IMG/VR virus record: IMGVR_UViG_3300038462_000040
Span: 1-64,000 of that record
DNA: 64,000 nt
Origin: a virus
Direction: 5' to 3' (one strand)
Position 1 is the stretch's first letter. Each line of letters starts with the position of its first letter. This document shows, one piece after another, positions 34,459 through 42,941 of this stretch. The notes under the pieces were generated by a model. That model was not told where the DNA came from, made no database searches, and saw nothing but the letters and a program-made list of their open reading frames with translations. A program made the position numbers and the translations under genes.

Positions 34459-34680
34459 TTATTCAAAAACAATTATTTCTTGTTTCCTGTGCTGCTTTTT
34501 ATGTTTTGAAACATCCTTATGAATTTTATTTACGGTTTTAGAATAATTTTTACGTGCTGTATATTGTGATGTATTTTTTTTTGAATGACATCCAATTAAT
34601 AAAAATACAAATAATATAATTAATATAATATTAAGTATTTTTATATTTATTCCAAAGTTCAAAAAATTCTTCTTTTTCAT
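34459..34680 (-). CDS. Small lipoprotein, spanin-like or exclusion-like
   Basis: 73 residues. A lysine-rich start (MKKKN) and a hydrophobic stretch at ~15-31 are followed by the lipobox LLIGC with Cys at about residue 31, then a basic, soluble tail of ~40 residues. A lipoprotein anchored in the envelope is a confident structural call. Function could be an outer-membrane spanin (Rz1-type) or superinfection exclusion. It overlaps the end of the 793-residue gene by 50 bases in another frame, and no other start is available. Confidence 0.6.
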   Translation of the reverse strand: MKKKNFLNFGINIKILNIILIILFVFLLIGCHSKKNTSQYTARKNYSKTVNKIHKDVSKHKKQHRKQEIIVFE

Positions 34681-37012
34681 TATCTTTTAAAGAATTAAAA
34701 TCTTTTTTTTGATATTCTTGATATTTTTTCAAACTATCGGCATTTTCTGCTTCAACATTTGAATTTGAACCGACCACTGATTTTGCACTACTTGCACCAA
34801 TAATATTTTCTTCTACTTTAATACCACGTTTAGCTAATATTTCTCTTGCTTCTTCTTTTGTCATTCCACCCATAACATTAGCCATAGCACCCGGCATTTT
34901 TATTGTCTTTTTTGCAATTTGAATTTGATGCCACGTTGCTGGGTCTTTTTGCTTTAATTCACTTTCACTATCTTCTTTAATTGTAAGGGCTTTAGGAGTT
35001 TCATCATCTCCAATATTATCTCCAACATTTTTTGGTTCATATCCAAGCAAAACATCAGTCATTTCTTTATCATCTGGTTCATTATTAAATTTTTTTGCAA
35101 ATTCAACTGGTGAACCCATGTCCATATCTGGATTTGTTAAACCATTTTCTTCATTTCCTTCTTCAGCATCTTTTGCTGCTTCAGCTTGTGCAGAATCTTG
35201 TGGAGTATCTTTAACAGTATAATATTCAGGATTTTCAGTAAGATGGTCTAATACAATTTCAATTGCAACTAATGGGTCATCAGTATGTTCTTTTTCAACT
35301 TCCAAACCCTTTGTTACTTGGTCTGGGTCAAATTCAAGTAGAGATTTACCATCACCCTTACCACCTTGAATAATTTCACCTTGTTCTTCTTTTTCTTTTG
35401 CAAGTTGTTCAATATTTGGTTCTTCATTATCAAATGACTGATGTGACATTTGTTCATCATCTTCATTTAACTTCGATAAATCATATTGTAAACCAATATA
35501 ACCAATACTTGAATTCCATGACATAATATAACCATCTTTTTCATAAGTTTGGTCACCAGTGCCATGTCCTAATTCTTGACTACCTTGATGTTCTCCGGGA
35601 TAATGCCATTGTTTTAAATATTCTAATGCAGCATCTTTACCTTTTGTACTAAGTATTTCCAAAGGTTGATATGCTTCATCACCTTGTAAAAAAACAATAT
35701 CTTCATATTTATCTTGGTCAGTACTTTCACTAACACCAGTTTTAATTTTTAATTTTTTTATTTTATGTTTTTTTTTCGGTTTTGGATATTTTGTTATTGT
35801 TTTAATTTCTTTTGGAATACCCATTTCTTCTGGATAATCTGTTTCATTTAATTTTGCTAAACTCGCATTATATATTTCCAATGCCACGTTTTTAACCATT
35901 GCAATATAATCTTCTTTTGATGTTTGAAATTTTTTAGCACCTAATTGCATATCAATATATGTTTCAGCATTATTAATTATTATTTTTTTCTTTTCTGGAC
36001 TTAATTGTTGTTCATAAGTTCTTGAAAGTAAATTTGTTGCATCTAAATTTTCTAAAAATGGTTCAGCCATACTTGGATAAACTCTTTTCTTTCCAGCAGC
36101 CATATGACTTTCAGGGTCTGGTTTTTCTAAAGCAGGTGGATTTATTTTATCAATTTCTGCCAATATTTGATTTACTGTTGGTGCAGAAACACCTTTTGCA
36201 ATCAAATTATCATATGCTTGCATAATTATTTTTTCCTTTTCTGGAGAAATTGGTTCATCGGGTTCTGATGGTTTAATATTATCTGGATTAACAATATCTG
36301 GTTCATCATCAGTAGAAATATCTGTATCACTATAATCTGGTGGCAAATCCAAAACATCTCCTTCAGGTTGTTCTTCTTCAGGATTATATTCCTGTATTTC
36401 ACTTACATATTTTTCCAATTCAGGTGAATTAACTCTTACTTCAGGATTTGTTGGTTTTTCATCTGCATATGCTTTAAGTATTTGCATTCCTTCTCTATTT
36501 TTAGCACCAAATGGATAAGAATCAATTTTTTTTATAGCTTCTTCATAAAGTTCATCAACTTCAGGTTGTTCAGATTCAACATCAACAAATTCACTAACAA
36601 TATCAACTAATTCTTGACCATGTTGAGCATTAAATTGTTTCAATGCATTTACATCCATTTCAATAGTTTGACCACCACCTTTTGTATTAAATGTGAAACC
36701 ATCTAATTGTGCTGAATCAACATTAAATACCCCATCTTGTTCACTTTGACTTGAAGTAACTTTGAATTTGAAATTTACATTATTACCACCTTTATCAGTG
36801 CCAATTATTTCAACAAAACTTTCATCACCACTAACTTGATTATTTGTATGTTGAATATTTAATTGATTGTTTTTTAATTCTTGAAATGCATTTTCAAGAA
36901 CTGAATTTGAATTATTGTTTTGTACAATTTCTTCATTCAATTGTATTTTATTAACCCTTTGGTACATTTCAAGAAATCTTTCTTTACTACCAACTTGCGT
37001 AAGTATTTTCAT
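34631..37012 (-). CDS. Large acidic protein with capsid-targeting-like leader, putative internal head protein
   Basis: 793 residues, very acidic and Glu/Asp/Asn-rich with long low-complexity parts. The first 27 residues (MKILTQVGSKERFLEM...QLNE) align without gaps with those of the neighbouring metallopeptidase and end L25-N26-E27. This matches the (L/I)xE site cut by T4-type prohead protease after capsid-targeting leaders. One ordered domain is visible around residues 455-530 (AALEYLKQWHYPGEHQG ... YIMSWNSSIGYIGLQYDL). The rest resembles disordered packaged protein. Role inferred from leader and neighbours. Confidence 0.6.
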   Translation of the reverse strand: MKILTQVGSKERFLEMYQRVNKIQLNEEIVQNNNSNSVLENAFQELKNNQLNIQHTNNQVSGDESFVEIIGTDKGGNNVNFKFKVTSSQSEQDGVFNVDSAQLDGFTFNTKGGGQTIEMDVNALKQFNAQHGQELVDIVSEFVDVESEQPEVDELYEEAIKKIDSYPFGAKNREGMQILKAYADEKPTNPEVRVNSPELEKYVSEIQEYNPEEEQPEGDVLDLPPDYSDTDISTDDEPDIVNPDNIKPSEPDEPISPEKEKIIMQAYDNLIAKGVSAPTVNQILAEIDKINPPALEKPDPESHMAAGKKRVYPSMAEPFLENLDATNLLSRTYEQQLSPEKKKIIINNAETYIDMQLGAKKFQTSKEDYIAMVKNVALEIYNASLAKLNETDYPEEMGIPKEIKTITKYPKPKKKHKIKKLKIKTGVSESTDQDKYEDIVFLQGDEAYQPLEILSTKGKDAALEYLKQWHYPGEHQGSQELGHGTGDQTYEKDGYIMSWNSSIGYIGLQYDLSKLNEDDEQMSHQSFDNEEPNIEQLAKEKEEQGEIIQGGKGDGKSLLEFDPDQVTKGLEVEKEHTDDPLVAIEIVLDHLTENPEYYTVKDTPQDSAQAEAAKDAEEGNEENGLTNPDMDMGSPVEFAKKFNNEPDDKEMTDVLLGYEPKNVGDNIGDDETPKALTIKEDSESELKQKDPATWHQIQIAKKTIKMPGAMANVMGGMTKEEAREILAKRGIKVEENIIGASSAKSVVGSNSNVEAENADSLKKYQEYQKKDFNSLKDNEKEEFFELWNKYKNT

Positions 37013-37023
37013 ATTAAATATTT

Positions 37024-37476
37024 TTATTCAAAAATTATTGAATTCATTTTACCGAATTCTCTCATTAATGCACCTGCAAGTGCATTCGCTTCATTTTCTT
37101 CAGGACTACCAGTATCATTTGAACTTGAAGTTAATCTTCCATCTAAATATTGTCTATAATGTATTAACTCATGCACTAATGTTCTCAAAATATCTGCTAA
37201 ATTTCTATTAGCAATAACAATTCTAATTTTTTTTATCTCTGGTGTATTCTTTCCAAAAGAATGCATTTCTTGTGCTTCTTTTTCATCATTAGATAACACA
37301 ATTTCTGGTAAATCTTTATCTAATTTTAATTTTTTATCAACAAATTTAATAAAGTCATTAATTATTGCTATTCTTTTTTCTTTAGGAAGCAATGCTTCAT
37401 TCAATCCCATTCGACCAACTTTTTGCATCATTTCAAAAAGTCTATCCTTTGAGCCATATTGATGAAAAATTCTCAT
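37024..37476 (-). CDS. Small zinc metallopeptidase with capsid-targeting-like leader
   Basis: 150 residues. The leader MRIFHQYGSKDRLFEM...GLNE ends L25-N26-E27 and is paralogous to the start of the 793-residue neighbour. The catalytic part has HELIHYRQ (H102-E103-x2-H106), the HExxH zinc motif, followed ~23 residues later by SPEENEANALAG with Glu129 as candidate third ligand, so it is a minimal gluzincin-type domain. A leader of this kind on a protease suggests packaging in the head and release into the host, but an assembly protease or enzyme for host surface penetration is also possible. Confidence 0.7.
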   Translation of the reverse strand: MRIFHQYGSKDRLFEMMQKVGRMGLNEALLPKEKRIAIINDFIKFVDKKLKLDKDLPEIVLSNDEKEAQEMHSFGKNTPEIKKIRIVIANRNLADILRTLVHELIHYRQYLDGRLTSSSNDTGSPEENEANALAGALMREFGKMNSIIFE

Positions 37477-37478
37477 TA

Positions 37479-38201
37479 TTAAATCATGTCATTAAAACTA
37501 TTTTGCACATCTGTTTTAGACTTTTGTGGCAAATCATCAAAATCTGCAACAAATGTACCATCAGGTAATTCTTTTATACCCTTTTCCATTTCCTGATTAC
37601 GTTTTTCATTAAACCAATTTCCCGACCAAAAATCATTTAAATTAAAATAATATGGATAACTTACATTGGTTTTGTTCATTAACTTTTCAGAATTAGTTGG
37701 TTCTCGAACTTCCTGAACATCTGCATTAAGTGCTTCTAATTTAGTATTTATACCTTGAACAACATTATTCAAACCTTCTAATTGGTCATGAATACTTTTC
37801 ATGGCTTCAATATTGTGTTTTATAATTTCATTTTGAACGTCATTAACCTGATTATCAGGTTCAGGAGCACCCATTGGATTCGCCATAAGGTCTGAGGGTT
37901 CACCAGTCATAGGTTCTGCTGGAATTTCACCACTATCACCACCTGTTTTATCAAAAGCAGGTATTGGTGCATCAGTACCAATAGGTTGGTCATTTGAAGG
38001 TGCTGGAGGTTGTTCTCCACCACCCGGTTTTTCTGCATCTTCTTGTTCACCAGCTTCATTTGTTAATATAGGAACTTTATCAAATTCCTCATTACTACTA
38101 ACTAATGGACGATATTTAGGGGATTCGTTGATTTTATAATCAACACGATAGTTAATCTTTCTTATTTCTTCTGAAAGATTAATTAAATTTTCATTTTTCA
38201 T
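37479..38201 (-). CDS. Pro/Glu-rich protein with coiled coil, head-region unknown
   Basis: 240 residues. The N-terminal ~26 residues end in INE, again resembling the leader cleavage site of the two downstream genes. Residues ~50-115 are Pro/Gly/Glu-rich and disordered (EKPGGGEQPPAPSND, PAEPMTGEPSD), ~120-165 are a coiled coil (QNEIIKHNIEAMKSI...LEALNADVQEV), and the C-terminal ~65 residues are ordered (YPYYFNLNDFWSGNWF). It could be a scaffold, portal-associated or internal head protein. No family recognised. Confidence 0.6.
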   Translation of the reverse strand: MKNENLINLSEEIRKINYRVDYKINESPKYRPLVSSNEEFDKVPILTNEAGEQEDAEKPGGGEQPPAPSNDQPIGTDAPIPAFDKTGGDSGEIPAEPMTGEPSDLMANPMGAPEPDNQVNDVQNEIIKHNIEAMKSIHDQLEGLNNVVQGINTKLEALNADVQEVREPTNSEKLMNKTNVSYPYYFNLNDFWSGNWFNEKRNQEMEKGIKELPDGTFVADFDDLPQKSKTDVQNSFNDMI

Positions 38202-38215
38202 TTTAATGAATATTT

Positions 38216-38410
38216 TTAATATACTTCTCTAAGTAATTGTCTTCCATCCGATGTAACGAACTGTTTATCAATACGTTCAATAATAAGACCGTCTCTTTCA
38301 TCGAGAACAACTTTTTTAATCTTATCAAGTTTTGCTTTTTCTTCTAATTCTTCATCAGTTTTAAGAGTTTCAACAAAATCTTCAAGTGCTTTTTCTACTT
38401 TATTTTCCAT
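38216..38410 (-). CDS. Small helical protein of unknown function (64 residues)
   Basis: 64 charged residues, mostly helical (MENKVEKALEDFVETLKTDEELEEKAKLDKIKKVVLDERDGL...), with no cysteine or membrane segment. It heads the head-protein group in transcription order and has AGTATTTATT 17 bases upstream. Small acidic helical proteins at this position can be scaffold or core proteins (T4 gp67 and gp68 are small core proteins), but sequence identity to those is not claimed. Confidence 0.6.
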   Translation of the reverse strand: MENKVEKALEDFVETLKTDEELEEKAKLDKIKKVVLDERDGLIIERIDKQFVTSDGRQLLREVY

Positions 38411-38427
38411 AGTACTTATTTTTTAAT

Positions 38428-38437
38428 AATAAATACT
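38428..38437 (-). promoter_or_regulatory. Candidate late promoter motif AGTATTTATT
   Basis: The minus strand reads AGTATTTATT 17 bases before the 64-residue gene that starts the head-protein group (38410 to 34459). Confidence 0.55.
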
Positions 38438-38535
38438 ATCTTATAATCATTTTGACAATATCACAACAAGATATCTTTTAAGAAGAGTAAAATTTGGGAA
38501 TATTTTATAATTCAAATTCACATTTCTTGATTTTA

Positions 38536-39303
38536 TTAAAAAGAACTACCACCAATACCGCCAGTTTTATTTCTATTTAATGGTATCCAACCCTCTAATA
38601 TATATTTTTTAAGAAAATCTCCCTCTAATTTAATTGCCTCATTAACTGAAATATAATTCGTCAATTGTTTTCTAATTGGTATTATTCCGGTTTTTCTTAT
38701 ATGTATTGTAACACTATCTTTTTCATCAGAATTTCTATTATATTCTCTTTTAATTAAATTATATGTTAACCCAACATAAACATGATTATCAGAAAATTCA
38801 TATGAATATATACATCTTTTATATTTACTTCCAATTGGAATCATATGTTGACAAATTTCGTCAAGCCATTTGTTTTTTAACGAAATATAATATACGTGAG
38901 GCGACTTTTTTATAAATTCTGTTTTTGTGTTATATTGTAATGCTCTTTGTTTACAATTTTTTATATTATTCCAATATCCATTCGGTAATTTTTTAAATTG
39001 CATGTGCTGACAAATTTCATCAAGCCATCTATGATTTTTTGCTGCCTCATATGCCTTCTTATCATTTTTTTGAAATTCTATTCGAGAATTATATTTCTTT
39101 GCATTTTTTTTACATTTATTTATACTCCATTTAATAGCAGAATAATATGGTTTTTTCATATGACTACATCCAATATTCAATAAATTATTTTTTCTCAATA
39201 TCTCATATGCTCTTGAAGATTTTTTATAAAAATCGTTTCTATTATTATATTTTTTTACTTCCAATAATGAAGAATCAACATCCCACTTTTTATATTTTTT
39301 CAT
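38536..39303 (-). CDS. GIY-YIG family homing endonuclease-like protein (repeat-rich)
   Basis: 255 residues. Three or four N-terminal repeats, roughly W(N/S)xxKxCKxxAxxYNxxxEFxKxxxxxYxxxxKxxWLDEICQHM, form a helical DNA-binding region. The C-terminal third has a GIY-YIG-like core (CIYSYEFSDNHVYVGLTYNLIKREYNRN ... AIKLEGDFLKKYILEGWIPLNRNKTGG). It is a paralog of 28526-29299. It sits in an intergenic gap between late genes, and its start codon lies directly after a hairpin that contains a late-promoter motif. Confidence 0.75.
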   Translation of the reverse strand: MKKYKKWDVDSSLLEVKKYNNRNDFYKKSSRAYEILRKNNLLNIGCSHMKKPYYSAIKWSINKCKKNAKKYNSRIEFQKNDKKAYEAAKNHRWLDEICQHMQFKKLPNGYWNNIKNCKQRALQYNTKTEFIKKSPHVYYISLKNKWLDEICQHMIPIGSKYKRCIYSYEFSDNHVYVGLTYNLIKREYNRNSDEKDSVTIHIRKTGIIPIRKQLTNYISVNEAIKLEGDFLKKYILEGWIPLNRNKTGGIGGSSF

Positions 39304-39307
39304 AAAA

Positions 39308-39339
39308 AAACCGTTAGTTTAAATAAATACTAACGGTTT
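39308..39339 (-). promoter_or_regulatory. Terminator/regulatory hairpin with embedded late promoter motif
   Basis: A perfect 11-base-pair stem, AAACCGTTAGT / ACTAACGGTTT. On the minus strand it follows the 216-residue gene and ends in TTTTTTT directly before the ATG of the GIY-YIG gene (39303). AGTATTTATT (39331-39322) starts inside the 5' arm, so a transcript from it would lack that arm and could not fold the hairpin. This resembles the T4 I-TevI arrangement. Confidence 0.7.
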
Positions 39340-39359
39340 ATAAATTTTTTAATTTATTT

Positions 39360-40010
39360 TTATATTATTATTACAATATACCTTTTTAATAATTCAAAGT
39401 TTGGAAAAATTTTATAATATTTTTCGTATATCGAACCATCTATATCACATATACAACTATAATTCTCTGAATTACCGTTAAATGTTAGTTTTTCAATTTC
39501 TATTATTAATTTATCAACATCAAATTTAAAAAATCGATACATATCAAAATTAAGACCATATATTTTTTTATCGCATAAAATATATAACATACTATTTTTT
39601 AAAAAATAATATTTGTCAATACTTTTAGGAATAACATCAATTATGTCTTGAACATCTTTTAATTGAAAGAAAACGGGGTCTAAATTAACATAAGAATATT
39701 TTGGTGTAAAATAAAATTGTGGTGCAAAATTTACAAAAGAATCAACTCCTTTAACATGTGATGCTTTACCTTCCTCAAAATTACATTCCCAATATAATTC
39801 ATTGGTTATGATTCTTTTCTTAAGAATATCTGCATTTTGAATTATTAAATTATCGGGATTACAGGCTTTCATAAATGACCAACCCACATATAATGTTGGC
39901 ATGGTTTTGTCTAATGTATCATATATAATAGATTCATTATAATAATTTACATATTCAACCCTTGTATGATTTACTAATTCTTTTTCAAAAATAACATTAG
40001 CAATTTTCAT
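39360..40010 (-). CDS. Protein of unknown function (216 residues)
   Basis: Not recognised. It has alternating beta-strand-like, aromatic-rich segments (TPTLYVGWSFMKA, NELYWECNFEEGKASHV, FAPQFYFTPKYSYVNLDPVFF), no membrane segment, and a hydrophobic end (RYIVIII). Preceded by AGTATTTATT 17 bases upstream and followed by the hairpin at 39308-39339, so it forms a single-gene late unit between the endonuclease and the glycan island. Confidence 0.65.
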   Translation of the reverse strand: MKIANVIFEKELVNHTRVEYVNYYNESIIYDTLDKTMPTLYVGWSFMKACNPDNLIIQNADILKKRIITNELYWECNFEEGKASHVKGVDSFVNFAPQFYFTPKYSYVNLDPVFFQLKDVQDIIDVIPKSIDKYYFLKNSMLYILCDKKIYGLNFDMYRFFKFDVDKLIIEIEKLTFNGNSENYSCICDIDGSIYEKYYKIFPNFELLKRYIVIII

Positions 40011-40026
40011 ATTCTATTTTTTTAAT

Positions 40027-40036
40027 AATAAATACT
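40027..40036 (-). promoter_or_regulatory. Candidate late promoter motif AGTATTTATT
   Basis: The minus strand reads AGTATTTATT 17 bases upstream of the 216-residue gene, at the end of the glycan island. Confidence 0.55.
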
Positions 40037-40048
40037 TTAATAAAATAT

Positions 40049-40336
40049 TCATAATTCTTCAATTCTTTTACTTTTATCATCAATTAATAAATCATAAGCG
40101 GGTTTTGAATTCATAATGACATCATGAAATTTGCAACCCCAAACAGTTAATTGTTGACCAGTTAGTTCTGACCAATCAATACCTGTGTTTTTACCTCTGG
40201 AAGTCCAGTAGACAATAATATTACCTTCATCATAAAGTTTATTAATTTTATCTATATTCTCTTTAATTGGTTTGGCATTCATATAACCGCCTTTGGTATC
40301 ACATATTGTGCCATCAACATCTACATAAATTAACAT
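40049..40336 (-). CDS. HAD-like small phosphatase
   Basis: 95 residues. The N-terminus MLIYVDVDGTICDTKGGY is the HAD motif I (DxDGT), followed by the PIKENIDKINKLYDEGNIIVYWTSRG segment with motif II-like T/S and a late YDLLIDDKSKR (motif IV DD). It is a minimal HAD hydrolase without a cap domain, like those found in capsule and sugar-phosphate gene sets. As the last gene of the glycan island it may dephosphorylate a sugar intermediate; substrate unknown. Confidence 0.75.
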   Translation of the reverse strand: MLIYVDVDGTICDTKGGYMNAKPIKENIDKINKLYDEGNIIVYWTSRGKNTGIDWSELTGQQLTVWGCKFHDVIMNSKPAYDLLIDDKSKRIEEL

Positions 40337-40338
40337 AC

Positions 40339-40902
40339 TTAATTATATTTACTATCTAATTTAATTATTAATCTTTTTTTATTTGACCTAACATCTGGCA
40401 TGTAAAAATAACTAATAATTCTATTTTTCAATACATCTAATATATTTTTTTCATTTATTCCTGTCCATGATACTTGAGAATCAACAAATTCAAACAAATC
40501 AGCATCATCAATAATTATTAAACCATCATTAATATATTTTTCCTCAATAATTATTAATTCTTCTATTAATGGAACATCTTTATCCCCCTTACCAGTAGTA
40601 CCTGCCGAATAATGCCCATCTAAAAAAAATATAATTCGTTTATCATTAAATCTATTAATTAATTTAGGCATTTCTACAACTGAATCACCCCAAATTATTT
40701 CAATTTTATTTTCATTAATAAATCTTTCCTTTGATACTTTATAAAGATTTTCAACAATTTCTATTGAAACTAATTGTTGAAATTCCGATTTAATATTATT
40801 AATGGTATCGCCTATTAATGTACCTGTTTCAAGAAATAAATCAAAATCATTTTTAGATTTATTTATCATTAGAAATATTTCATTTAATTCATGTAATTGC
40901 AT
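40339..40902 (-). CDS. Class I SAM-dependent methyltransferase-like
   Basis: 187 residues from MQLHELNE (40902). The earlier in-frame ATG at 40932 overlaps the previous gene by 29 bases. The fold pattern is LFLETGTLIGDTINNI (motif I variant), LVSIEIVENLYKVSKERF, IIWGDSVVEMPKLI, RIIFFLDGHYSAG and DGLIIIDDADLF. This matches class 24-type or sugar O-methyltransferases used in surface-glycan clusters. It overlaps or abuts its neighbours as part of the island operon. Confidence 0.65.
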   Translation of the reverse strand: MQLHELNEIFLMINKSKNDFDLFLETGTLIGDTINNIKSEFQQLVSIEIVENLYKVSKERFINENKIEIIWGDSVVEMPKLINRFNDKRIIFFLDGHYSAGTTGKGDKDVPLIEELIIIEEKYINDGLIIIDDADLFEFVDSQVSWTGINEKNILDVLKNRIISYFYMPDVRSNKKRLIIKLDSKYN

Positions 40903-40903
40903 C

Positions 40904-41488
40904 TCAATTATTATATTTTTGATTTTTATCAATTATTATAAAATAATCATACTGTCCCATTTGTATATCCAATTCTTTTGTTCTAATTTTTTGAATTGAT
41001 ATTGCATATGGCTTTGCCATCTCAATAAATTCATGAATATCTTTATAACCAATTGATATAGAATCTGACCAAAAATTACAATGACCTTCCGGTAGTGGGG
41101 CAGAATCATTATATGATTGTTCAAAAGGAATTGTAATAATTAATCTCTTTCTTGTTAATGTCAATAAATTCATAAATGCTTCCTTATAATTAATTAAATG
41201 TTCTAAAACTTCAGAACATATTACACTTTCAGCATTTTGAATTGGAAATGAATTGAGATTAAATATATTACTGTGATAGTAATTTAATATGGAAAAATAT
41301 TCTTCCATATTTTTTCTAAACTTTTCTGCTGTTTGATAATCTGTCGAATATACTTTATAATTCATTTTAATTAGATGATAATCAATTTTACAATCACCGC
41401 ATCCAACAGTTAATACTTCTTTTTCAGTATTATATATTGGTAATGCATCTATTATTGAAACATGTCGTATATCTAATATTGGTATCAT
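40904..41488 (-). CDS. Class I SAM-dependent methyltransferase
   Basis: 194 residues. Motif I is EVLTVGCGDCKIDYHLI, then VYSTDYQT (motif II acidic position), ESVICSEVLEHLINYKEAF (the typical EVLEH post-motif) and KRLIITIPFEQ. This is a small SAM methyltransferase of the Methyltransf_11/23 kind. It starts with a 4-base overlap with the GT9-like gene upstream. Likely methylates a sugar or lipid carrier intermediate. Confidence 0.8.
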   Translation of the reverse strand: MIPILDIRHVSIIDALPIYNTEKEVLTVGCGDCKIDYHLIKMNYKVYSTDYQTAEKFRKNMEEYFSILNYYHSNIFNLNSFPIQNAESVICSEVLEHLINYKEAFMNLLTLTRKRLIITIPFEQSYNDSAPLPEGHCNFWSDSISIGYKDIHEFIEMAKPYAISIQKIRTKELDIQMGQYDYFIIIDKNQKYNN

Positions 41489-42249
41489 ATGTTTGGTATT
41501 GAATAATTTACATTCTCTGTTATTTTATTATTTAGATTTCTTACTCTATTATATACATCAACACCTCTTCCAAAATAAACAAAATCAATATTTTTATCTA
41601 ATCCACTACATGCATGATAAAAAACTGAATCTGGAATACAAACTGCAGATGCTCTACGTAATATTTCAAATTGAATATTAATATTGTATTCATCATATTT
41701 AAAAGTTTTACCAATTTCGATAAAATATTTTAAATTCTTTTCTTTTCTCAACCATTTTTCACCAAATCCATTAGGTAAATCTTTAGTAACACCTGCACCA
41801 GTTGTTGTTTGTATAAAACCAAACGGATTTAATCCAACATATTTATTAATAATTTCATTAGTAATCTTTTTTTCTTCATCAGAAATAAATATATCAATAT
41901 GTGTCGATTCTAAAGTCAATCCAAGTAATCCTGCATTTTTAAATATCTTATGTATTGGTGGTGGTTGATTTAAAAATATTGAAATTAAATCATTTTGTGC
42001 TGCAATTATTTCTCCAGCTTTTTCTACTTCAACGAAACCAATATTTGCATTATCATAATCATTCCAAGGGTCTTGTACATAAAATATTTTATCCACATAT
42101 GGATTATTTGCAAAAATTTTAGAAGATTCAAATCTTTTCATTATTGCAACATTAACCCTTGTATTATTTTTTCTATACCATTCTCTTAATGATGGAGTTA
42201 GCATCAAACAATCCCCCAAACCATGTGGATATGTTATTAAAATATTCAT
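41485..42249 (-). CDS. GT9-like glycosyltransferase
   Basis: 254 residues. The N-terminus MNILITYPHGLGDCLMLTPSLREWYRKN is the classic GT9 start (GxGDxxxxTPxLRxxxxxx). The C-terminal half has LNPFGFIQTTTGAG ... FEILRRASAVCIPDSVFYHACSGLD, the donor-site and PDSxxxHxA motif of heptosyltransferases. Shorter than typical GT9 (about 330). Overlaps its neighbours by 4 bases on both sides. Confidence 0.82.
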   Translation of the reverse strand: MNILITYPHGLGDCLMLTPSLREWYRKNNTRVNVAIMKRFESSKIFANNPYVDKIFYVQDPWNDYDNANIGFVEVEKAGEIIAAQNDLISIFLNQPPPIHKIFKNAGLLGLTLESTHIDIFISDEEKKITNEIINKYVGLNPFGFIQTTTGAGVTKDLPNGFGEKWLRKEKNLKYFIEIGKTFKYDEYNINIQFEILRRASAVCIPDSVFYHACSGLDKNIDFVYFGRGVDVYNRVRNLNNKITENVNYSIPNI

Positions 42250-42941
42250 TTTTTATATTTATTAAGTAATTCATCATCTATTGCACAAATTAGATGTTTT
42301 TTATTTTCATAATCTTTATAATTAAACCATCCTTTTTCATAAATATTTAATTGTATTGTCAAATCAACCATCTTATGACAAATTACTATAGAATTATCAT
42401 TTTTACTTTCTTGCATATTATTAATTTCAAAATCCCATGCAGTATAATTCGGTTTTAACATTTTTTTAAAATATTCTGTTCTCCAAATTGATGGTTTCAA
42501 TGTTGTTCTGTAGTCCATTTCTTTATGAAGTGATAATGAACTATTAGTAAATTGTGAAGAACCAATTAACATGTTATTTGGAAGTGCACCAAGAATATAT
42601 TTATCAAATCGTTTTTTTTCTATTTCTGCTTCATCAAATACATTAAACAATTTTTCAATTTCTGTTGGTCTAATAAAAAATAAATCATCTAATAATATAC
42701 AAACAAATTCACTTTTAATTTTATCAAAATATGGTATAAGTGCATTTGTCCAATAACTTCCAAAATTATTTTGGTCGCCCAATGAATGAAAAATAAAATT
42801 ATTTGGTAATTCATTTGATGGCAATGTGTAACCTAAAATAGTTACAAAAATATTATCACTCCAATATTTATTAAAAAATTTAGCATAATCTTCCATTAAA
42901 TGAACATACTTATCACAAGTTATTACAAAAAATTCAATCAT
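42246..42941 (-). CDS. GT-A-like glycosyltransferase
   Basis: 231 residues. It starts MIEFFVITCDKYVHLMEDYAKFFNKYW, and the middle VCILLDDLFFIRPTEIEKLF has the acidic DD at the position of a GT-A DxD. A later WRTEYFKKMLKPNYTAWDFE segment follows the pattern of LPS/capsule transferases. Family assignment is less certain than for its neighbours. Translationally coupled (4-base overlaps) on both sides. Confidence 0.6.
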   Translation of the reverse strand: MIEFFVITCDKYVHLMEDYAKFFNKYWSDNIFVTILGYTLPSNELPNNFIFHSLGDQNNFGSYWTNALIPYFDKIKSEFVCILLDDLFFIRPTEIEKLFNVFDEAEIEKKRFDKYILGALPNNMLIGSSQFTNSSLSLHKEMDYRTTLKPSIWRTEYFKKMLKPNYTAWDFEINNMQESKNDNSIVICHKMVDLTIQLNIYEKGWFNYKDYENKKHLICAIDDELLNKYKK

